Source: Candidatus Eiseniibacteriota bacterium (lineage in GTDB: Bacteria; Eisenbacteria; RBG-16-71-46; CAIMUX01). From it: a stretch of 64,000 bases of DNA. Each line of letters begins with the position of its first letter. The first letter of the stretch is position 1. Made by a program: the position numbers and the translations under genes. The notes beneath the pieces were generated by a model that was not told the DNA's origin, searched no databases, and was given only the letters and a program-made list of their open reading frames with translations. Location: assembly GCA_020633975.1 (NCBI GenBank), contig JACKCR010000007.1:1-64000 (forward strand), in the 5' to 3' direction. Positions 35,888 through 44,005 of this stretch are shown here, in pieces.

Positions 35888-37917
35888 GGAGCCTCCGCCG
35901 GACGCGGCGCGAGAACCAGCGGATCCTTCGTCGCGACGTAGCTCCGCTCGATGAAGTCGTGCATCGGTTGCGCCGCCTCCTTGACGAAGAGGCAGTGCGG
36001 GATCTCGAAGTCGCGGACCAGGCGGAACTGGGACTCCCCTCGCATCGACTGCGTCGCCGCCTTCGCGTACGACTCTTCCATCCGTTCGGACGGAGGTGAG
36101 GTATCGAGCGCGAGTTCCGGCGGATAGGCGACGTCGACCTGTGTCCGGCAGTGCATCGGGAAGCGGAATTCGAGGTCGCTCTGACGATCCTCGCTGTCGA
36201 CGTCGAAGTCATCGGCCCGAAGCTTGGAGAGGTCGAGGAGCCGGAGATCGCCCGCCTCGTCGACGATCCCCTCCACTTCGAGGCTGCAGGCGAAGGCGAC
36301 GGTCATCCCCTTCAGTTCACACACCTCGTCGTGTCCCTTCCACTTCACGCCTTCCGGGAGAATGAGGGAACGGAGTCGCTCGACCCGTTCGTCCTCGTCC
36401 AGGGTGGCGAGCTCGGTCACCCAGTGGACCTCGTTCACGCAGTTCCACTCGTGACGCACCCGCCCGCGCGCGACGAGGTCATCGTCGGGCCTGAGCGTCA
36501 GAGTCAGATCCAGCTGGTTTGCCTTCGCCTCTGGAATCGGGATGACTGCGAACGTCGGGAACGGATCGGGCTCGCCCTCCGGCGCGCGGCGGCCGAGGAC
36601 GGCCGGACACCCGAGGAACTCCCAGGGAAGCGCAGACGGCGTCCCTCGCCCCGCCGCGGGATAGCACCAGCGGATCGCGTCTCCGTCCTTCACGGCGACT
36701 CCGGTGTAGGTGAGCTGCTTCGGACTCTTCCACTCACGAACGAACGGCCCTTCCGTCCGGTCACGCAACCAGAACACGGTTGCCTGATGCCCGAGGCGAT
36801 CCAGCATCGATACCAGAAGCCGATCGATGTCGAACGACACGGCCGTCTTCTGCTTCAGGAGGTCGTTGACCGAACGCTGGTACTCCAGGTCCTGGTCACG
36901 CTCGCGGACCGGCAGGAACTGGTCACAGCGGACATGTGCGTCGATGTATTGGAAGCAGAGATTCAGGTCTGCCTCGAGGTCCCGTGGCTTTCCCGCCATC
37001 TCCTCCGCCCAAGCGTCCAGAGCGGAACTCTTCTTCGCGAACTCGTTCTGTTCCTCCCCGAGGCTCACCGCCACTCGGTTCCAGAAGTCCGCCTCCTCGT
37101 CCCGATTCGGGTAGCGGTAGTGGGCGACGAAAGTGGTCGCGCGCTCACCGAAGTAGGGCGCATAGCTCTCCCTGGCGATCGCCGGGAGATTCTCCAGCTG
37201 GAGGAAGAGACCCTCTGGCTTCTCCGGATCCGGGAACGCTTCCTCGTGCGTCACATACGGACGACCGTTCCCCACCGTGTAGACCGGCACCCAGAGATAC
37301 TGCGCGTACTCCCACTTCGAGCGCGCATCCAGCTCCGGCAGGATCTGCGGAAACCAGGTCACTTCGGCGAGACGGGTCGGTTCCCGGCTGCTGAGGAAGA
37401 CGAGTGGCGGGGCGTCCATCTTGGACTTGAACACGTACCGGTATTCGACGATGTCGCCGGGATCGACGCCTTTGAAGGCGAAGGACTTCGCGTGGAGCTT
37501 GTCCTTCCCGTACTCGATCAGGGTCTTTTCGTGAAAGTCCTCCTTCTCGAGTTCGAGGACGGTACCGTCCGGCTTCACCGACCGAGCTTCGAGGTCGTCG
37601 AGGTCGGTCCCCTTCGGGTAGGAGATCTCCACGGTAGAGTGCGCTTCCACGCCCGTCGCATCGCGGACGAGGATCCGGGTGTAGACGTGGTGCTTGCCGT
37701 TTCCCTTGGTCGAGCTGTCGTCGAGTATGTGGCCGGCATAGAGGACGACGGCATGGTCCTCTTCCGCCCAACTCCCGTCGTCCCAGGCGCCCTCGGGAAG
37801 AGGTAGCCACTTCTTGTACGACTCGTGGCCCACACCTCCAAGCGCAGGGAGAGTGAAGACCAGCCCAAAGACGACCGCACCAACAAGACCACACGAAACC
37901 TGGAGCATCCGGTTCAT
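35884..37917 (-). CDS. DUF3857 protein with degenerate transglutaminase core
   Basis: 677 residues from the ATG at 37917, the start that gives a signal peptide (MLQVSCGLVGAVVFGLVFTL, ALGG). DUF3857 features: DHAVVLYAGHILDD, VYTRILVRDATG, EDFHEKTLIEYGKDKLHA, GVDPGDIVEYRYVFKS. At the transglutaminase position the sequence reads LLKQKTAVSFDIDRLLVSML instead of GDCKD, putting Ser361 where the nucleophilic Cys should be, and no matching His/Asp pair follows. It is therefore probably a non-catalytic paralogue that partners with the intact downstream protein, with which it overlaps by four bases. Confidence 0.82.
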   Translation of the reverse strand: MNRMLQVSCGLVGAVVFGLVFTLPALGGVGHESYKKWLPLPEGAWDDGSWAEEDHAVVLYAGHILDDSSTKGNGKHHVYTRILVRDATGVEAHSTVEISYPKGTDLDDLEARSVKPDGTVLELEKEDFHEKTLIEYGKDKLHAKSFAFKGVDPGDIVEYRYVFKSKMDAPPLVFLSSREPTRLAEVTWFPQILPELDARSKWEYAQYLWVPVYTVGNGRPYVTHEEAFPDPEKPEGLFLQLENLPAIARESYAPYFGERATTFVAHYRYPNRDEEADFWNRVAVSLGEEQNEFAKKSSALDAWAEEMAGKPRDLEADLNLCFQYIDAHVRCDQFLPVRERDQDLEYQRSVNDLLKQKTAVSFDIDRLLVSMLDRLGHQATVFWLRDRTEGPFVREWKSPKQLTYTGVAVKDGDAIRWCYPAAGRGTPSALPWEFLGCPAVLGRRAPEGEPDPFPTFAVIPIPEAKANQLDLTLTLRPDDDLVARGRVRHEWNCVNEVHWVTELATLDEDERVERLRSLILPEGVKWKGHDEVCELKGMTVAFACSLEVEGIVDEAGDLRLLDLSKLRADDFDVDSEDRQSDLEFRFPMHCRTQVDVAYPPELALDTSPPSERMEESYAKAATQSMRGESQFRLVRDFEIPHCLFVKEAAQPMHDFIERSYVATKDPLVLAPRPAEAP

Positions 37918-38197
37918 CGACTCGCCCCCCGTACAAATGGCCGAAGTTCGCCGTATAGATCCTCTACCGTCTCCCTGCACGGGGCACAATACGAGGAATC
38001 CAGGGCCTGCGGACGGTCAGCCCTCGGGGTTCGGGGGGATCCCCTAAGGTTCCGTCTCGGGGAGCCCGATCATTCCCAAGTCGAGACGATCCAACGATAT
38101 CGAGCGGAGTGCCACCGGTGAGCACCAAGAGGGGCCGGATCCACCGTTCCCAAGGCACCAGACGGACTCCCGCCGAACTCGCCACGAGGGGGTCCCC

Positions 38198-39922
38198 GTG
38201 CTGAGCCGCATCAGTGTATCGAGCAAGGTCCTACTTCTCGTCCTCGTCGTGATCGGCTTCGGCCTCCTCGCCATTCCCGTGGGTTGGCTGGCCATCGGAC
38301 GGATCAGCGACGACTCGGTCGCCAAGCTCGAAGCCGTCATGCTCGACGGTCACCGTGTGAAGCTCAAGGCTCTCTCCGACACACAGGCGCTGACGATCGC
38401 TACGGGTCTCGCGTCGATCGAGGACGAGCAGGAGCGGATCGAGTACATCCGAGCCATGTGCAAGGACGCCTGGTACCAGGCAACCGAGGACGAGGAGAAG
38501 AAGTCCGGCTACTTCTTCTGCTACACGAAGGACGGCGTCAACGTCGCGCTTCCGCCTGCGCCGCAGAAGCAAGGACAGAGCCTCTGGAACGTGCAGGACC
38601 AGAAGGGCACGTACCTGATCCGCGAACTCTCATCGCTGGCCCAGGCCGGCGGAGGCTTCCTCGAGTACTACTGGGAGAAGCCGCCCGCGAACGACGTACA
38701 GCTGAAGCTCGGATACGCACGGATGATCCCCGGCTCCGACTACTGGATCGGAACCGGCATCTACATCGACGACATCGAGGTCCAGAAGGCCGACGCGGAA
38801 GGGCGCGTCGCCGCGGCGGTGCGCAAGTATGGGTTCTTCGGTGGTCTCACCCTGGCCGCCTACCTTCTCTTGTTCGTCGTCCCCTTGTCCCTCCTCCTCA
38901 TCCGCTCGATCCGCAACCCGATCCGGAACCTCGTGGAACGGATGCAGGACATCGCGGAAGGCGACGGCGACCTGACGTTGCGGGTCGACGAGAGCCGGGG
39001 CGACGAACTCGGCGAGCTCGGCCGTTGGTTCAATACGTTCGTCGGAAAGATCCACGACATCGTCCGAGACGTGTACCGCTCGTCGGTGGAAGTCGCGAGC
39101 GCGGCGACGGAGATCGCGGCGTCGAGCGAAGAGATGGCGAACAGCCTCGAGCTCCAATCGCAGCAGGTCACCTCGATCAACCGAGCCGTCGAGCAGATGA
39201 ACCAGTCGGCGGGCCTAGCGGCGAGCAAGGTCCAGGTGGCACGAAGTGAAGCGACCGACGCCGGTGCTGTCGCGCAGCAGGGCGGAGGCATCGTCCGCGA
39301 GACGATCACGGAGATGCAGGCGATCGAGGACGCCGTCACCTCGAGCGCGCAATCGGTGAAGGAACTCGGCGACCGCAGCGCGGAGATCGGACGGATCACC
39401 GGCGTGATCCAAGACATCGCCGACCAGACGAACCTCCTCGCGCTCAACGCCGCGATCGAAGCGGCAAGGGCGGGAGAACACGGGCGAGGGTTTGCCGTCG
39501 TCGCAGACGAAGTCCGGCAGCTCGCGGACCGTACGACCACTGCGACGCGGGAGATCGCGGAGTCGATCTCCGCCATCCAGACGGAGACCAAGCGGGCCGT
39601 CGAGCGGATGAACCTCGGCACCGAACAGGTCGCACGCGGCATGGAGCAGTCTTCGAGGGCGGGCGAGAGCCTCACTCAGATCGTGAGTAAGGCGAGCGAG
39701 GTGGAGCATGTCGTCACCGAGATCGCCTCGATGATCGAACAACAGGCTGCGAGCAGTTCCAACATCATGAGCAGCACCGAGACGATGAGTGCGAGCTCGA
39801 TGGAAGCGTACCAAGGATCCCACCAGGCGGCCGAAGCCGCGGGGCTCCTTTCGGAGAAGGCCGAAGAGCTGCAGAGGTTGGTCTCGGCGTTCAAGCTCGA
39901 CCTGGGCCGGACGGGGAGCTGA
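38198..39922 (+). CDS. Methyl-accepting chemotaxis protein with Cache-type sensor
   Basis: 574 residues; GTG start with GAGGGGG upstream. The first membrane helix is about 10-34 ([20 protein letters not shown]). A periplasmic sensor to about 217 contains [20 protein letters not shown] and [20 protein letters not shown], the sCache_2-like pattern of small-acid sensors. The second helix is at about 220-245, followed by HAMP ([31 protein letters not shown]) and the signalling domain with the hairpin tip [20 protein letters not shown], then [20 protein letters not shown]. No che genes are near. Its stop abuts the convergent macrodomain gene with no spacer (TGATCA). Confidence 0.93.
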   Translation: MLSRISVSSKVLLLVLVVIGFGLLAIPVGWLAIGRISDDSVAKLEAVMLDGHRVKLKALSDTQALTIATGLASIEDEQERIEYIRAMCKDAWYQATEDEEKKSGYFFCYTKDGVNVALPPAPQKQGQSLWNVQDQKGTYLIRELSSLAQAGGGFLEYYWEKPPANDVQLKLGYARMIPGSDYWIGTGIYIDDIEVQKADAEGRVAAAVRKYGFFGGLTLAAYLLLFVVPLSLLLIRSIRNPIRNLVERMQDIAEGDGDLTLRVDESRGDELGELGRWFNTFVGKIHDIVRDVYRSSVEVASAATEIAASSEEMANSLELQSQQVTSINRAVEQMNQSAGLAASKVQVARSEATDAGAVAQQGGGIVRETITEMQAIEDAVTSSAQSVKELGDRSAEIGRITGVIQDIADQTNLLALNAAIEAARAGEHGRGFAVVADEVRQLADRTTTATREIAESISAIQTETKRAVERMNLGTEQVARGMEQSSRAGESLTQIVSKASEVEHVVTEIASMIEQQAASSSNIMSSTETMSASSMEAYQGSHQAAEAAGLLSEKAEELQRLVSAFKLDLGRTGS

Positions 39923-40483
39923 TCAGGCCTTCCCCAGCTCAGCCTCCGCCGCCCGCGCGAACACCACGAACGACCGCGCGTCGAAGAGCACGAACCGCAC
40001 CAGGCGCAGGGAAGAGCCGGGGTTCGTGCGAAGGTAGTGTTCAGACGCTCTCAGCGCGACTCGCGCCGCTTCGTCCATCGGATAGCCATAGACGCCGGCC
40101 GAGATCGCGGGGAACGCGATCGACCGCACGTCGTGCTCCGCGGCCACCTGGAGAGAGCGTCGATAGGCAGAGGCGAGCAGTGCTTCCTCGTTCGCGTCTC
40201 CTCCTTCCCAGATCGGGCCGACCGCGTGGACGACGTGTTTGGACGGCAAGTCGAAGCCCGGGGTGAGGACGGCCGAGCCGGTGGGACACCCACCGATCCG
40301 CTCGCACGCGTCGAGCAGCTCGGGCCCGGCGGCCCAGTGCACCGCGCCGTCCACTCCCCCGCCCCCGGCGAGGGCGGAGTTCGCCGCAGTGACGATCGCG
40401 TCCACCTTCTGCTCGACGATGTCGCCCTGGACCAACTCGATCCGGGAGTGCCCGATCTCGTACGCCTTGGGTTCGTCCGCCAA
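39923..40483 (-). CDS. Macrodomain protein, probable ADP-ribose/O-acetyl-ADP-ribose hydrolase
   Basis: 186 residues from a TTG with AGGGAGG upstream. Macrodomain motifs are complete: [20 protein letters not shown], then [20 protein letters not shown] (the loop contacting the distal ribose), [20 protein letters not shown], and [17 protein letters not shown] (the phosphate loop). This is the YmdB/MacroD-like type that removes mono-ADP-ribose or hydrolyses O-acetyl-ADP-ribose. It lies 18 bases after a 52-residue DUF5989-like membrane protein, with which it probably forms an operon. No ADP-ribosyltransferase gene is in the window. Confidence 0.9.
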   Translation of the reverse strand: MADEPKAYEIGHSRIELVQGDIVEQKVDAIVTAANSALAGGGGVDGAVHWAAGPELLDACERIGGCPTGSAVLTPGFDLPSKHVVHAVGPIWEGGDANEEALLASAYRRSLQVAAEHDVRSIAFPAISAGVYGYPMDEAARVALRASEHYLRTNPGSSLRLVRFVLFDARSFVVFARAAEAELGKA

Positions 40484-40501
40484 AGAAAGCCTCCCTGCGC
40501 C

Positions 40502-40660
40502 CTAGAACAACGCGTAGATGAAGGGAGCGAGCGCCGATCCCTGCGCGAGGAACAACGCGAGCCCCAGAACGACCAGGACGATGATGATCGGCCCGAGCCA
40601 CCACTTCTTCCCCGTCTTGAGGAAGAGAAAGATCTCACCAAAGATGCCGAACCGACTCAT
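40502..40660 (-). CDS. 52-residue DUF5989-like membrane protein
   Basis: A small gene with a strong ribosome site (GGAGGAGTTC before the ATG at 40660). The product begins MSRFGIFGEIFLFLKTGKKW, continues WLGPIIIVLVVLGLALFLAQ and ends GSALAPFIYALF. One membrane helix follows an amphipathic, basic start: the DUF5989 pattern of about 50-residue proteins often found next to SxtJ-like membrane proteins and carbamoyltransferase genes. Here those partners are absent and the macrodomain gene follows instead, only 18 bases on. Confidence 0.75.
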   Translation of the reverse strand: MSRFGIFGEIFLFLKTGKKWWLGPIIIVLVVLGLALFLAQGSALAPFIYALF

Positions 40661-40788
40661 GAACTCCTCCGGGCCTGTTCCGCCCCGCCCCGGTGGACCG
40701 GGCGGGCCGTCCGCATCGAGACGGGTACCCAGCGGCCTCTCGGGCGGCTAGGTCTGTCCTCTGCGCGGACTCCAGAGTATCGTATCCC

Positions 40789-40807
40789 GGACTCGCTGAC
40801 CGAGTCC
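40789..40807 (+). other. Hairpin in the transaldolase leader
   Basis: GGACTCG and CGAGTCC pair perfectly around a CTGAC loop, 43 bases before the transaldolase ATG. It may be an mRNA leader element or the terminator of something upstream. No T tract. Confidence 0.3.
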
Positions 40808-40850
40808 GAACAGGCATTCGTCCCAGGGACGAGAAGGGAGACCCGATCCG

Positions 40851-41981
40851 ATGGCGAAGAATCCAGCGTTTGCGCTCCAGGAGGCAGGAACCGCCGTCTG
40901 GCTCGACCAGCTGAGCCGGGAGATCATCGAGAGTGGCCAGCTGGCCGCCTACATCGAGGACGCCGCGATGTCCGGCGTCACCTCGAACCCCGCCATCTTC
41001 CACTCGGCCATGACCTCGGGCACCGCCTACGACGCCCAGCTCGAGGAGCTGGCGGGATCCTCCCGGAACACCGAGCAGCTCTACGAAGAGCTGGCCGTCC
41101 GGGACATCCAGATGGCGTGCGACGTGCTGCGCCCAGTCTACGACCGCACCGGAGGCGCCGACGGATTCGTCAGCCTCGAGGTCTCCCCGCATCTGGCCCG
41201 GGACACCGAAGGAACCTACGCCGCGGCCAAGCGGCTTCACGCGTGGGTCGATCGCCCCAACCTCATGATCAAGATCCCGGGGACGGACGAGGGACTTCCG
41301 GCCATCCGCCGCTGTCTCGAAGACGGCGTACCGATCAATGTCACGCTGCTCTTCTCGATCGACGCATACGAAGCCGTCGCGAAGGCGTACGTCGAGGCGA
41401 TCGCCGCTCGTGCCGAGAAGGGACTTTCCCTCGACGTCGGCTCTGTCGCGAGCTTCTTCGTCAGCCGGATCGATTCGTTGGTCGACTCGAAGCTGGAAGC
41501 CGCCGCGGAGAAGGCAGACGGATCCGCACGCGACGCAATTCTCGGACTACGTGGGAAGGCGGCGGTGTACAACGCGAAGCTGGCCTACCAGTCGTACCTC
41601 CGCATCTTCGGCTCCGAAGACTGGAAGCGTCTCGAAGGTCAGGGAGCTCGCGTCCAGCGGCCTCTCTGGGCGAGTACGAGCACGAAGAACCCGTCCTATC
41701 CGGACGTCCTCTACGTCGAGACGCTGGTCGGGAGGCACACGGTGAACACGATGCCCGTGCAGACTCTCGAAGCGACTCTCGACCACGGGAAGATCGAGAA
41801 GGAAACGGTCCTTCGAGAAGTCGAAGAGGCCCGGAAGTTCTTCGAGACCCTCGAGGCGACAGGAATCTCGTTCGACCAAGCAACCACCGAGCTGCTCGAC
41901 GAAGGAATCGCGAAGTTCGACAAGCCGTACGACGACCTCCTCGCGGCACTCGAGTCGAAGCGGGCGAAGATGACGTCCTAA
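40851..41981 (+). CDS. tal: Transaldolase
   Basis: 376 residues, the longer bacterial type (about 370 residues). Transfers a dihydroxyacetone unit between sedoheptulose 7-phosphate and glyceraldehyde 3-phosphate in the non-oxidative pentose phosphate pathway. Seen: SGVTSNPAIFHSAM, the DGFVSLEVSPHLARDTEGT strand, the Schiff-base lysine in RPNLMIKIPGTDEGLPA, INVTLLFSIDAYE, and QRPLWASTSTKNPSYPDVLY with TVNTMPVQTLEA. GGGAG lies upstream of the ATG. A 48-base gap with a short hairpin separates it from the asparaginase gene, so it may share a transcript with that group. Confidence 0.93.
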   Translation: MAKNPAFALQEAGTAVWLDQLSREIIESGQLAAYIEDAAMSGVTSNPAIFHSAMTSGTAYDAQLEELAGSSRNTEQLYEELAVRDIQMACDVLRPVYDRTGGADGFVSLEVSPHLARDTEGTYAAAKRLHAWVDRPNLMIKIPGTDEGLPAIRRCLEDGVPINVTLLFSIDAYEAVAKAYVEAIAARAEKGLSLDVGSVASFFVSRIDSLVDSKLEAAAEKADGSARDAILGLRGKAAVYNAKLAYQSYLRIFGSEDWKRLEGQGARVQRPLWASTSTKNPSYPDVLYVETLVGRHTVNTMPVQTLEATLDHGKIEKETVLREVEEARKFFETLEATGISFDQATTELLDEGIAKFDKPYDDLLAALESKRAKMTS

Positions 41982-41994
41982 ACCGAAGCGCTCG

Positions 41995-42010
41995 GCCGGA
42001 AGGATCCGGC
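41995..42010 (+). terminator. Small hairpin between transaldolase and asparaginase genes
   Basis: GCCGGA and TCCGGC form a perfect 6-base-pair stem with an AGGA loop, 14 bases past the transaldolase stop. It is short and lacks a T run, so partial attenuation at most. Confidence 0.25.
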
Positions 42011-42029
42011 GGAAAGGACTCCTAGACCC

Positions 42030-43187
42030 GTGTCCCAATCCCAGCCCTTCGCACCTCTCGTCGAAGTCACTCGTGGCTACGAGATCGAGTCCGAACACGC
42101 GGGTGCGATCGCCGTCGTCGACTCGTCTGGGCATCTTCTCGCGTCGATCGGGCAGCCGACCCAGCCCGCGTACTTGCGTTCGTGCGCGAAGCCGTTCCAA
42201 GCGCTCGCCTTCGTCTGTTCCGGGGCAGCCGATGCCTACGGAGCGACCGAGGAGGAGCTCGCAGTCGTCTGTGCGTCCCATAGCGGGGAGCCAGGACACG
42301 TCGCGCTCGTCGAGAGCCTGATGCGGAAGACGGGAGTCACGCAGGAAGACCTGCTCTGCGGGATCCATCCCCCGTTCGACAAGAACGTTCGCGATCGCCT
42401 GAACGCGGAGGGGAAGAGTGCGAACGCGCTCCACAACAACTGTTCCGGCAAGCACGTCGGCATGATCGCGACCGCAAAGCACCTCGATCTTCCGTTCGAG
42501 GACTACATCGACCCAGAGCATCCGGTGCAGCTCGCGATCCTCGGCCTGCTCGCCTCTCTTGCCGGTCTCGAACCGGACGAGATCGGCGTGTCGATCGACG
42601 GTTGCTCGGCTCCCGTCTTCTACGTTCCGCTCCGTTCGTTCTCGCTCGCACTCGCGCGTCTGGCCGAGCAGGGAGAAGGTTCGGACGCTTGGCTCCGCCA
42701 TCCCCGCGTGGACGACGACCAAGACCTCGACATCGACGAGCTGCACGAAGAACCCGAAGAAGAGACGATGGAGCTCTCAGACGGATTCCCCGTCTCGATC
42801 CAGGAAGGGCTCAGCCGGGTGTGGCGCGCGATGATCCGCCATCCGTTCGTCATCGCGGGTAGCTCGGCCCGCATCTGCACGGACCTGATGCGCGTCGCCG
42901 AACAGTTCGGAGTCCCGCTCCTCGCCAAGTCGGGCGCGGAAGGAACCTACGCGATCGCGGCGTTCCACGAAGACGAAGGCATCGGTATCACGGTGAAGGT
43001 CGAAGACGGGGGGCAGCGGGCGCGGGACGCCGCCGTCGTCGAGTGTCTACTCCAGCTCGGCATCTTGCCCGACGAGGCACGGGGGCCGCTCGCGGGATAC
43101 CACCGTCAGCTCGTGCAGACGCTGCGCGGGGAGGCGGTCGGAGAAGTGCGGCCTGTCTTCCGCCTGAACCGGGGGCTTCCCCGGTGA
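42030..43187 (+). CDS. L-asparaginase II family protein
   Basis: 385 residues; GTG start. Fits the asparaginase family typified by the Rhizobium thermolabile enzyme: SCAKPFQALAFVCSGAADAY, CASHSGEPGHVALVESLM (SHSGE..H), HNNCSGKHVGMIATAKHLDL, GVSIDGCSAPVF. The family is normally about 330 residues; here an acidic insert at about 230-252 (HPRVDDDQDLDIDELHEEPE) lies in the middle and accounts for part of the extra length. Predicted to hydrolyse asparagine to aspartate and ammonia in the cytoplasm. The stop overlaps the GTG of the next gene (GTGA). Confidence 0.88.
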   Translation: MSQSQPFAPLVEVTRGYEIESEHAGAIAVVDSSGHLLASIGQPTQPAYLRSCAKPFQALAFVCSGAADAYGATEEELAVVCASHSGEPGHVALVESLMRKTGVTQEDLLCGIHPPFDKNVRDRLNAEGKSANALHNNCSGKHVGMIATAKHLDLPFEDYIDPEHPVQLAILGLLASLAGLEPDEIGVSIDGCSAPVFYVPLRSFSLALARLAEQGEGSDAWLRHPRVDDDQDLDIDELHEEPEEETMELSDGFPVSIQEGLSRVWRAMIRHPFVIAGSSARICTDLMRVAEQFGVPLLAKSGAEGTYAIAAFHEDEGIGITVKVEDGGQRARDAAVVECLLQLGILPDEARGPLAGYHRQLVQTLRGEAVGEVRPVFRLNRGLPR

Positions 43188-44005
43188 GCGAACAGTCTCC
43201 GATCGAGCGCACGAAGGGAATGCCACTCACCGTCCGGACCGCTGCACATCAGCTTCGGACTCTCGGCGTACGTCCAGGGAGCACGCTCCTCGTCCATGCC
43301 TCGCTGAGTAGCCTCGGCTGGGTCTGCGGCGGCGCCGTCACCGTGATCGAGGCGCTCACGGCAGCTGTCGGGGAGAGCGGGACGATCGTCTTCCCTACAC
43401 ACTCCTCGGACTGGAGTGAACCGTCCGTGTGGGTAGCTCCGCCCGTCCCGGAGAGCTGGTGGAAACTGATCCGCGACGAGATGCCGGCCTTCGATCCCAA
43501 GGTCACGCCGACCCGGGGCATGGGACGGATCCCGGAACTCTTCCGCACGCTGCCAGGATCCCTGCGTTCCGTCCACCCGCAGGTGTCGTTCGCGGCGCGC
43601 GGCATCCACGCCTCGACACTCACGGCGTCTCACTCTCTCGACTACGGACTGGGAGACGACACGCCGCTCGGACGACTCTACGAACTCGAAGCCGACGTCC
43701 TCCTCCTCGGGGTCGGACACGAGTCGAACACGTCTCTCCATCTCGCGGAGTTCCGAGCCGAGTGGCCGGGAAAGAAGGCCGCGCAGCAAGGCGCTCCGAT
43801 CCAGATCGAAGATCGTCGCGAGTGGGTCGAGTTCCAAGAGGTGGACTGGGACGACTCGGACTTCGTCCAGATCGGCGAGGCGTTCGAATCGACGCCGCCG
43901 AAGACCCTCCGGCGCGGCAAGGTCGGCGAAGCGGAGGCGCGGCTCTTCGCGCAGACCGAGCTCGTCGACTTCGCCGTGAGCTGGATGGAGCGGAACCGGG
44001 CGTGA
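43184..44005 (+). CDS. AAC(3)-family N-acetyltransferase
   Basis: 273 residues from the GTG that overlaps the asparaginase stop; longer frames run through the asparaginase gene and were rejected. Family features: LGVRPGSTLLVHASLSSLGW, IVFPTHSSDWSEP, the RTLPGSLRSVHPQVSFAARG segment with the conserved H/S/G set, and LLLGVGHESNTSLHLAEFRA. These are the marks of aminoglycoside 3-N-acetyltransferases and related enzymes that acetylate other amines from acetyl-CoA. Its tight linkage to asparaginase and a membrane glycosyltransferase argues for a metabolic or envelope role rather than acquired resistance, but this is inference. Confidence 0.87.
   Translation: MSEQSPIERTKGMPLTVRTAAHQLRTLGVRPGSTLLVHASLSSLGWVCGGAVTVIEALTAAVGESGTIVFPTHSSDWSEPSVWVAPPVPESWWKLIRDEMPAFDPKVTPTRGMGRIPELFRTLPGSLRSVHPQVSFAARGIHASTLTASHSLDYGLGDDTPLGRLYELEADVLLLGVGHESNTSLHLAEFRAEWPGKKAAQQGAPIQIEDRREWVEFQEVDWDDSDFVQIGEAFESTPPKTLRRGKVGEAEARLFAQTELVDFAVSWMERNRA

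Noticed and set aside
37918-38197. Cyclic-di-GMP or other riboswitch before the chemoreceptor
   Set aside because: GGGGCAC and related words are present but the conserved GEMM core is not.
43043-44005. Longer AAC(3) protein starting inside the asparaginase gene
   Set aside because: The extra 47 residues are an Arg/Ala/Gly-rich shadow of the asparaginase frame; the family starts after the GTG at 43184.
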